Assembly: GCA_025024175.1 (NCBI GenBank)
Contig: QCXZ01000041.1
Span: 23,741,786-23,805,785 of the forward strand
Length of the DNA stretch: 64,000 bases
From: Rhyzopertha dominica
Taxonomy: Eukaryota > Arthropoda > Insecta > Coleoptera > Bostrichidae
Reading direction: 5' to 3'
In this document: piece after piece, positions 55,740-64,000 of the stretch
Position numbering within the stretch: position 1 is the first letter of the stretch
How the letters are laid out: every line of letters begins with the position of its first letter
Notes under the pieces: model-generated
What the model was told of the DNA's origin: nothing
Database searches by the model: none
Seen by the model: the letters and a program-made list of their open reading frames with translations, nothing else
Translations under genes and position numbers: made by a program

Positions 55740-58700
55740 ACTACCTACTGGACTTACCTTGACGATGGGCGGGTGAAGTTCTAGTAGTAACATTCTATCA
55801 GCAAGAGCGGCATGCGTGGCGACTGGTCACTGCTATTGTCTATAACCAACTATATCTAGAACTATGCTAAGGGTGGTCGTATTCGTCCACATGTGGCCAT
55901 TTTTTCTGGGTTGGCAGACCAGAGCGACATAGAGGCGCATATACACANAAAGGCTATTCCTATTCGCGAAGACGAAACAGTAAGAAAAAAGGAAGACTGC
56001 TCTGCAAATTTGCTTTCCTGAGAAGATGCCGAGACTAAGGACGATGGCCAAAGTACCTACAACTACAACTTCGTCATAACATGAATTCTGCAGCCGCGAA
56101 GAGGATCTATGACAGGGCAAGCCAAACTCTTCTACGTCAACAAATTCATGACACTCTCAAAGGACTAGATTGTACATCACGGAAACTTTACAATATCACT
56201 GATCTCTAAATAACTGGATGTCGCTTACATATCAAAATGCATGTAAATTATTTGTGATACATTTACGCCACTTTAGCGCCTAGCCGCTGGTCCTTGTACT
56301 AAAATTTTGACAAAGGTTCGCTTCTGAGGTAAATATAACGTTAATAATTGACGGTTAAAATCGTGAACTCATCATCTGTCTGCAGATTGCCAAAAGATGA
56401 TCGTTGTAGTGTTTGAGTAAGAAACACGTACCGTACAAACTGGATGTTACGTTTACTCATAACCATATTATATAGTTAAGGATCTAACCTAAAATTTGAA
56501 CGCGCCCTTAAATTGATAGTACTAGTACCAGCGGCATGATGGCTACTTATCACAGTTTTGAATGACTTATGCGACATCCAGTTATTTAGAGATCAGTGTA
56601 CAATATGCACCTACATCTGAGATCACTCTTGAACAACGACTGGTGGAAGAAGATTGACGCTATGACAGCCCAGGCGGGAGAGAACGAATATATGATTACA
56701 ACATACCGAGAAATCCATGAGTTCGACAATTTGGAAATGAAGACAATCGCAGACACTTGACACACAAAAATGTGTTATCGTCACGCGTTATTATCGTCAA
56801 ACATTGTTTCGTAAATTCACCCTCACCCATTCCTAATCTGGCTGTCGTATTCTTCGGTGTGGCATGTTGTTTGTGTACTCACCGGCAATCATAGTACGTT
56901 CAGCCTTCTTTTTCTTCGTTAACGCCACGTATTTACCATCCAACTATCATAGTAAGGTAACCCTACCGGAAGCTGCTGTGGGTGTCCTCGCAAAAGGAAA
57001 CGACTTTGCCATTACGCCCCATACGATTCCAAAGGAGGAGATAATCCAACGTTAAAATATCTTTGCGAGAATTGAGTCCTACATATGCAGAAGTTACTGT
57101 CTTATAGTACTGCGGAAAGCCAAGGTACCAAAATGCAATATCACTAGAGATGAAAGGACAGCACTACGTGAACTGAGAGCCCCAGTTATTCTAGACAGCC
57201 GATTATGAGGTGAAAATCAGGAGTTTACGAGTACTNACGCCCGACACCTACAAGATGTTCCCACGGAACCCAACCTCAACGATGGGGTTATTGACAGCCG
57301 ACCACCTCCTTGGGCTTCCAAAAATTCACAAGCCCGACGTACCATTACAACTTATTGTAAGTGCCATCGGTTTACCAAATTAAAAGCTAGGAGCACTTCA
57401 TAATTCTGTTAAAACTACACGTAGGAAACTCCAAATATAATATACGTAACTCCAAACACTTTATTGAAATCACAAAAAATATCCGCTTAAAAGACTCCGA
57501 CATCATAGTCAGCCTTGACGTGGAATCATTGTTCACAAAAGTACTGATACAAAATATACTATCACTACTACTGTTCAAGCATTGTCTAGCATCAAGCTAT
57601 TTCCTATGGAACAACCAGTTCTATTCACAAATCGACGGTGTAACAATGGGAAATCCGTTAAGTCCACTAGTAGCCAACTTCTTTATGAAACATTTTTAGA
57701 AGGAAACATTGGAGATTGGAGAAGCCAATTTAAGCCAATACACTGGTGCAGATATGTGGATGATACATTTATTTTTTGGCCTCACGGAAAAGACAAATTA
57801 AGTGAGTTCCTGGATCACCTTGTAAAGAAGAGAACAGTGGAAGACTAGCATTTCTGGACATCTCAGTAGAAAGAACAGCCGAAGGATGTTAGCCCATGGC
57901 GTATATAGAAAAAAAAAGAATTCAGATCGATACCTGAATGCTGCTTCTAACCACCATCCGGTACAAAAAAGATCAGTCTTAAACGCTAGTTAATAGAGCA
58001 AAGACCATATCGGATAGTGAACGCCTACAAGAAAAGCTGACCTACAGAGAACACCAGAGGTCAATGGATACAGCCAAAAGGAAATTAAACGAGCCATTAA
58101 ACCCAGGCAGCGGCGACAAAACGATGACAACACATCATCAGGAACGTACAAACCAAAATTATGGCTTTCCTACATCAATGGGGTGACCGACAGGATAGCC
58201 AAAATTCTAAGGAGATAGGATATTGATGTTACGTTTTGTCATCAACTAAAATTCAACAAGAATTGCGACCAGTAGAGGATGCCCTGGACCCTCTCCTAAC
58301 ATCGGGTATATACAGGATATCTTGTGAGTATGGTAAGGATTATATAGGCATGACATCGCGAAGTGTATCTACCAGAAGACAGGAACACGAGGGCACTTCG
58401 TTTACAGCAACCAGAAAAATCGGCAGTGGCTCAACACGCCTGGAAGAAAACCACAAGATCAGGGTTGATGAAACCAACTTTCTAGTCAGAGCCACAGGTT
58501 AGACGGGAGGCCTTGGAAATAGAACAGCACCCTTTTATTTTCAACCGGGGTGCCAGTTTACGTATCAGACAAGCTTGGAAACCGGGACTGACCAACAAAC
58601 AAGTGACCAGAAGAGCGACCCGAGCCCGAAACCCCATCAGTTCCGGACCTAAACATTCAAGAATCGCCATGTCAGCCACGTACGGTGAAACGATTTGACA

Positions 58701-58757
58701 TAATCGATTCCATGGACCACGGCACAAGAGGTCGGAAACACATCGACATTTGGGTTT
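55740..58757 (+). mobile_element. Penelope-like element, near full length
   Basis: The plus strand shows an N-terminal region (RKLYNMHLHLRSLLNNDWWK once the inserted MITE is ignored), PEAAVGVLAKGNDFAITPHT (56970-57030) and KVPKCNITRDERTALRELR (about 57120-57178). RT blocks follow (SLDVESLFTK, QIDGVTMGNPLSPLVANFFM at about 57623-57690, CRYVDDTFIFW at 57750-57780), then the GIY-YIG domain (SGIYRISCEYGKDYIGMTSR, about 58302-58360). Frameshifts and stops break it repeatedly. The start is approximate. Confidence 0.85.
56197..56598. mobile_element. hAT-like MITE with perfect 8-bp target duplication
   Basis: A 402-bp element with 28-bp terminal inverted repeats starting CACTGATCTCTAAATAACTG. It is flanked on both sides by TACAATAT (56189-56196 and 56599-56606). 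Removing it and one duplication rejoins the Penelope-like N-terminal reading frame. Non-coding. Confidence 0.9.
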
Positions 58758-58769
58758 CGTCTATAACTG

Positions 58770-59960
58770 TTTTATTTTCAAAGCAAACGCCTTTGTATTT
58801 GTCTCCACATTTGATTACCAATTTATACGCTCTGATTTTAAGGTCATCGCGTTTTGTCTACCTAATCTCTCAAAAATAAAAATTTAGCACACTATCATAA
58901 AATGTCTTTTTATCGTTTTCCAAACGCTGACACCTTTTACAATTTAAAATTTAAGGAGCGTGTTCCGTAAAGAATCTAAAGTTTTATCAATCGCAGCGTG
59001 ATACGTATGCTAATATCTGCAATAGGTATATTTTGATGTAAAACAAAAATATCTTCCCATTTTACTTTACTAATAGACTATATTAATACGAGACCAGTTA
59101 AATTATTATTGTCGCTGGCATATAATTAAAACGGGTTAGAAGACTGTTTTATTTTTATTTCAGCATAGTCCTCTAAGACGTAATTGGTATTATGAATAAC
59201 TGTAACACCCATAAAAAAGGGGGATAAATCAGTAATAATGCATAATTTACAAGCATAACTGCCTCGGCATAGAAAACCTATTTAAAACCCTTTTGTTCTG
59301 GTATAAATATTTTTTGTTCCAATCGATGCGCTACTTACTGAAAAGCCATAAGTCTAATATATGAATATCATAGTAATTCGCTTATTTTACAGGACCACGC
59401 AATGAACCAAATCAATGTTTTCTTTGCAAGATACCATTCTCGGACTTCTAGCACCTGCAGGTTGAAGCGTAATACCCTTGTTCATTTATTTTGAATGCAT
59501 TGACTCACGTGCATGTGGGCTCCCAACACTTAGCATTTCCATGGTAGCACTGCGCCTTCGCGTGCAAGATGCTGAAACATCACTTACCGCGGGATGTGGA
59601 ATTTCAGCTGTAGGTTAATGCGTACGAGAACTATACAAGTCATACCAGGTTGCTTTATTTTATAAGCTTCCCTCTTGTATTATTTGTATTTTTTACTTAT
59701 TCGCCTTTTTCTGTTTCTTCTCTTGTGTTGGTTTTGTCTGCCTCTATATTAATCATTGTTAATTCTTGTCTTGATTTTACGCAGAGCTCTGTTTATTACG
59801 TGCTTTGCAACGTTTATTTATTTAATTATATATTTATTTCACACGCATAACAACAGATGTTACTAATCATTGTGGTTCCACAACTAGCACACCTTAAAAC
59901 AGTTTTCTTTGTTTCTTAGGGAAACTAAATGTTAGATCTTTATTGAACCGTTTTTCACAT
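58770..59960. other. Spacer between genes C and D
   Basis: AT-rich. 58950-59090 contains words (ATCGCAGCGTGATA, TTCCCATTTTACT) also found at 19870-19960, so it is a low-copy dispersed repeat. No gene recognised. Confidence 0.4.
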
Positions 59961-59974
59961 TTTTCAAATCTCTT

Positions 59975-60115
59975 AAGTGGATGTGGTTGCTGTAACTGAG
60001 ACTTGACTATTCAATACAATTCCTACTGACGTTAGTTTTAATAGTTATAGACTTCAAAGAAAACAACGAGAAGGAAGAGGCAGGAACAGGTATATTGGTA
60101 TATACGTAAAAAGGT
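59975..60115 (+). mobile_element. LINE endonuclease fragment
   Basis: One frame reads VDVVAVTET, then a stop, then LFNTIPTDVSFNSYRLQRKQ and YIGIYVK. This is the start of an APE-type LINE endonuclease (VVAVTETW-LDDTIPTDVSF pattern). Only about 140 bp remains. Confidence 0.6.
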
Positions 60116-60125
60116 TGTTTTGAAG

Positions 60126-60780
60126 TTACAATCACTGCTCTCGACCTTCTTGCCTGTCCGGAATTATTTGAACAAAAATAACTTCTGAATGATATTTTGC
60201 CAAAAACTATTAAACTTTATGAAATTTAGTTTTACAGTGACACTAGACAAACTTCACGTATACTATACTTTTCAAGCTTTAATTGTAAGCGCTAATTTTA
60301 CAAAGATAGCAATGGTCGCTAAAACAGCATTTATATTATAAGCTATTTATGTATATCCCTGCTGGCTAAAAAAGTTGGTTGATAAATAATTTAAGGTTAC
60401 GAAGACATCGACATCCAGGAGTGCGTCGTCCTATCCTGACAAAATTCGCAGGGAGACCCGCACCGGAAAAGCTGGGCTCTCTTTTTTTATGCCCTGTACC
60501 TGACCCTGTTATGCCTTACTAACAATGATTTACGCTACTTCGATTATTCACAAACCTGTTAGTCCAATAGATTCTAATGCTGATCGCCATATAAAGATTA
60601 TCAATGGTATGTTCAGACAATTTCTCCATCCTTGATAGGGGAATGGAAGGAATTCTTGATTAGAAATGGAAAATCTCTAGTCCACCTATCAGCATATATA
60701 AAGGCAGTCTGTGTCTTTGTGGCGGGAGGTGTACCGGCCCTTTGACAAAACGTCAGCGTCGTATCAACCGCTTCTAGCAA
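60126..60780. other. Spacer, no recognised feature
   Basis: No coding motif, terminal repeat or RNA gene seen. Confidence 0.35.
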
Positions 60781-60805
60781 ACTCCTGTTCACATTTGGAT
60801 TCCAT

Positions 60806-61190
60806 TCAGTTTAATTTCCATATCTTCGAAGAAGCGTCTGCATCTAGCATTTGCTCGGAGAGGGCTGGAGAAAGGATCAGCAGGTCGTAGGCATAAGCCA
60901 TTACAAGAAGTCTAGTAGGTTCTCCGTAAATATCCACCAGCTCACTTAAGGCAATATTAAATAGAAATATCGACAGCGGCTGTCCCTGCTTAACTCCTCT
61001 TTTAATCGTATTTATAGATTTAGATTTTCTAGCAACTAAGATGACCGTTGTGCAATCTGAAAGGTCATCCANGATANAGCCATATAAACCATCCTCCAAG
61101 CCGGCTCGCTTAAGAACGCAGCTGGTTACCCAGNGTGGAATCAAAATCGAACGCTTTCTGCAGATCAAGGGCCGCTATTTGGTAATAAGA
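60806..61190 (-). mobile_element. R2-like LINE reverse transcriptase fragment
   Basis: The minus strand encodes YQIAALDLQKAFD (about 61140-61180), KRGVKQGQPLSIFLFNIALS (about 60940-61000) and VMAYAYDLLILSPALSEQ, where the catalytic ADD has become AYD. The order is that of the RT palm of R2/R4-type LINEs. It contains N bases and at least one frame change. Same family as 39900-40330. Confidence 0.75.
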
Positions 61191-61229
61191 TTTTTAAATC
61201 CTCTTTGTGAATAGTGTAATTGAAACTTA

Positions 61230-61560
61230 ATATGTCCTTATGACAGACTATATCTGCATACATACGGATGTTGTCTCTACAAGGCAATGTACGCCTTCCC
61301 ACCCTACTATGTACCGGGGCTCATCAAATAAATCATTTATTTGGTTATATACCTTTTTGTATTCTTTATGGGTTCCTCAGATAAATAGTTCATTTAGGAA
61401 TGCACTTAGTCACTATAACTTATTATTCCTTTTGGCTGTGATAGTATTCAGTGGTAGCCTCTACAAGGTACCTAATAAATACACGCCTACCCACAATTCG
61501 ACCAGGCTGGTGCTGTCATATCTGATTGCAAAAAAACAAACTGCGTCAAAACAACTCAAC
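61230..61560. repeat. Degenerate tandem-repeat units next to R2-like fragment
   Basis: Carries the words TACAAGG(C/T)A and ACGCCT(A/T)CCCAC, plus ATCAAATAAATCAT, seen in the 37640-39760 array and at 40400-40600. The transition from the RT fragment (TTTTTAAAT... then AACTTGAAAT- or AACTTAATAT-like) is the same at both loci. Confidence 0.6.
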
Positions 61561-61756
61561 ATAGTATAGATGTTTGCTGGGTAGGTAGCTTGCCAAAGAT
61601 AATCAATACTATAATTTGGGAATCGTTTACTGTGCGACATGCTACATACATACATCGTGCTGTGGCGTATATACTACACCAAAGAATAGACATCAGTAAG
61701 CACACCTTCATTTGTATTACTACCTTAAATTATAGTTTAAGAATTATGTTTTATAT

Positions 61757-63470
61757 CTAACGAGAAACTGATAGTTTTTTATTCTGATGATTCGCTTTTG
61801 GTACATAAATATTCAGTTCGTTAAAATAGGCCTTCGGCTTGTACTTGCGTCGGGTACGCTTCTTAAACAACCCGGAGCAGAAAATATAAAGCATTTCAGC
61901 AATGCTCAACATAGAACCTCCCAAACATAACCCAAAGATGCCACCAACAGAAGCTAAAAAGGAAGAAAATTATTACTACAATTATTCAGTTTTCTATTGG
62001 TTAGTTTACCTAAAACCATATCCCAGGTAACATTTATCTTTCTCTCAATTTTTGTGCCACTGATCGTTCCATAGAAGACGTTGACGGGTGCTGATAAGTC
62101 ATGTTCAGGCAAATACCTAGAACAGTTTTACTCGTTTGTCCTGTATATTTATATGTATATTTACATTTACATTTATATTCATATTTATATTTATCAAGTT
62201 GAAAATTTTAAAGGGAAAGAATTTTACTTTGAAATCGCACCCATGCATCTTTACGTCCTACTGTGCAGACTACTACACTTTAAAAGCCTACCCAGCCTAA
62301 CTGCCAAAGCAATAATATAAAGGTGAAAACCTACTAGTGAGTCTATAGTGGAACACCCTGTAAGGACAAACCAAAAATTTTCAAGCATAATACCTGCAGC
62401 AAACAAAAAGGACTAGGTGCGCATATTGCTAAACGTAAACTCCAAAAACATTATATACAAACGCAGAACAATGTCATCAAATCGCCATACATACATATAC
62501 TTATCTAGAAGTTTAAAGCAGTGCTAAGATATTGTGATAAATGACTAGCACGTATAGGGCCATACGCATGCGCACTAAAGATTATATTTAGAAGTCATGG
62601 CAACGTCACAACAAACAACAGAACCTGCCACACATTTAGCCAATCGCCATTCACCCGGTCACGTTTGCGAGTTACTGCGCAGACTCGCCGCCCCACAAAC
62701 GAGAAACATGGCGGCTTACTAGTCTAGGTGATAGTTACGATGTAAATGTAAATCCACTACCATAATTATTTTTATTTTAATATGATGAAATTAAGAAGAG
62801 AACATCTAAGTAAACCAATCCTAAATAGAACAACAACAAAAACGGCACCAAACTCTAGTACACACAAAACGCGTTACGTTGAAATTTGGTTTGATTATTT
62901 TTTAAGTTTTTTTGTCGGCTATCTTACGTGACTCACTCCGTGATATACTAACCTTAAAATATAGGAAAGTTTTTGTAAATCATAATTAACACCTCCACAT
63001 TCGCGACAACACGGTTCAAGTTCTTTACCATCGAGAACCAGTTTGTTCAGATGAGCACCGTTTCCTAAAACATTATGTGTTTATAGTATGCATTCTTACT
63101 TTAACCGATCTTACTGTCATAAATCGAATGTAGCAGAGACTCGTGCGAAATTCTACCTGTAAAAATTATTGATATTAACAGTAAATACGAATGTAAATAT
63201 CTTATGAAATAAATCTATTAAAATTATCAGCTCAATCATAATTAATACCTACGGTTATTTTTATGCAGGCAGGGTAGATCCAAAACAGTGCAGTGTCTAA
63301 GATTTCCTGATATAAATATTGTAATTAGAACTAGTAGTAACTTATATTGCTTTATTACCTGTGTATGGGAAATAAAATGGTATACATCCGCATAATATTC
63401 CCACAATGCTGGCAAAGAAGGTGTTCAAGCAAGTAAATAAGCTATATTGACCTGCCCAATCAGAATGTCT
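61757..63470 (-). CDS. Gene D: pickpocket-like DEG/ENaC channel subunit, exons 5-9 only
   Basis: The 3' half of a fourth paralogue: 63359-63470, 63253-63306, 62953-63064, 62010-62116, 61757-61953. Lengths 112, 54, 112, 107 match gene C exactly, all junctions are GT-AG and the frame is open. It encodes LCGCIPFYFPYT, HCTVLDLPCLHKN, ELEPCCRECGGV, YGTISGTKIERKINVTWDMV and TM2 with GGIFGLCLGGSMLSIAEM, then a basic tail (FKKRTRRKYKPKAYF) to TAG at 61757. Exons 1-4 must lie beyond 64000; intron 4 in gene C is 1.1 kb, so their absence here is expected. Likely a membrane cation channel like its neighbours. Confidence 0.88.
62131..62200 (+). repeat. TA-rich microsatellite in gene D intron 7
   Basis: Variants of TATATTTA and ACATTT repeated over about 60 bp. 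Short frames here encode only low-complexity Tyr/Ile runs. Confidence 0.8.
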
Positions 63471-63474
63471 CTAA

Positions 63475-64000
63475 AAAAATTAATCATTTGATTTAGTTAC
63501 TACAGCTGCAACAATTAGACAATAATTTTTCGCACATTATTAGAGTATTATTTGCCTCCTTTCTTATGAAAGCAGCCAATGTGTAGAGTAATTAATATTA
63601 TATTAGTGCGGACGTTAAGTGCAGTTTGAGGGCATGACCTCGCAAATTGTGATTAAGGCTTAATATTTGACACGAGTGTTCTATTTACATGATTGATTTA
63701 AAATATTGGAGCCACGCAGGGTTCGCTGGCAGCGGATTGCATACCTCCAAGGAGCAAATTTCCAATAATCGCAATTTTCGACATTTTTGAATAAGGTTTT
63801 CGACATTTGGCATTTTTTTAAATTTAAGTAGTTACATTTACTTTATATTAAAAAACAAACTTCTAAATCCCCAGTTGCCTGCCCTGCACGGGACAAAAAT
63901 TGCACCCTTTTGATAATAATGGCAAAGGGACCATATGCACGCACCAGGGTGGTCATATGCAGATGTAACAGATTAAAAAAGTTGAGTATGGTGTAGAAGA
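63475..64000. other. Intron 4 of gene D, no recognised feature
   Basis: AT-rich sequence upstream of exon 5. No exon 4 homologue is visible before the window ends. Confidence 0.5.

Noticed and set aside
62138..62320. Short Tyr/Ile-rich open frame
   Set aside because: It is translation of a TA-rich microsatellite in gene D intron 7.

Overview
This is a eukaryotic and almost certainly insect nuclear window, AT-rich and packed with transposon remains. The host genes are four head-to-tail paralogues on the minus strand of a degenerin/epithelial sodium channel (DEG/ENaC) gene of the pickpocket type. Gene A (5' exons only) lies at 3964-17134, gene B (complete, 9 exons, 504 codons) at 21539-37150, gene C (complete, 9 exons, 494 codons) at 48513-54519, and gene D (3' exons only) at 61757-63470. 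I assembled exons by hand from paralogue alignment, splice sites and reading phase. Exons 2, 3, 4, 5, 6 and 8 have identical lengths in B and C (169, 143, 277, 112, 54, 107 nt), and both models translate without stops. Pickpocket families are typical of insects; the order cannot be fixed from the sequence.

Layout. 1-1740: degenerate Jockey-like LINE. 1970-3021: large palindrome. 3575-17134: first two exons of gene A, with 12.7 kb of nested transposons in intron 1 (compact Ty3/Gypsy 4550-7625; LINE with a PHD-like ORF1 7630-9800; a hAT transposase apparently split by a second Gypsy 10305-15236, whose 3' LTR holds a THAP-type DNA transposon, which itself contains a LINE end and a MITE). 17.2-21.5 kb: spacer with a short hAT element and a gag remnant. 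21.5-37.2 kb: gene B, with introns enlarged by a TA-flanked inverted-repeat element, an inverted pair of hammerhead-ribozyme motifs, a Gypsy with a nested RNase H LINE, a Penelope-like element and a foldback element with GC-rich repeat arms. 37.2-48.5 kb: spacer with a degenerate tandem repeat, an R2-like RT fragment, a palindromic tRNA-like locus, an insertion between 19-bp direct repeats, and a Gypsy whose gag has a SAP/DEK-like segment. 48.5-54.5 kb: gene C. 54.9-58.8 kb: two Penelope-like copies pointing away from each other, one carrying a MITE with a perfect 8-bp target duplication. 59-61.7 kb: LINE fragments. 61.8-63.5 kb: gene D.

The channel genes probably arose by tandem duplication of one gene with several ~50-nt introns. 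Transposons later enlarged particular introns in particular copies. Coordinates were counted by eye; transposon boundaries without terminal repeats are approximate. No database search was possible, so family names rest on recognised motifs.
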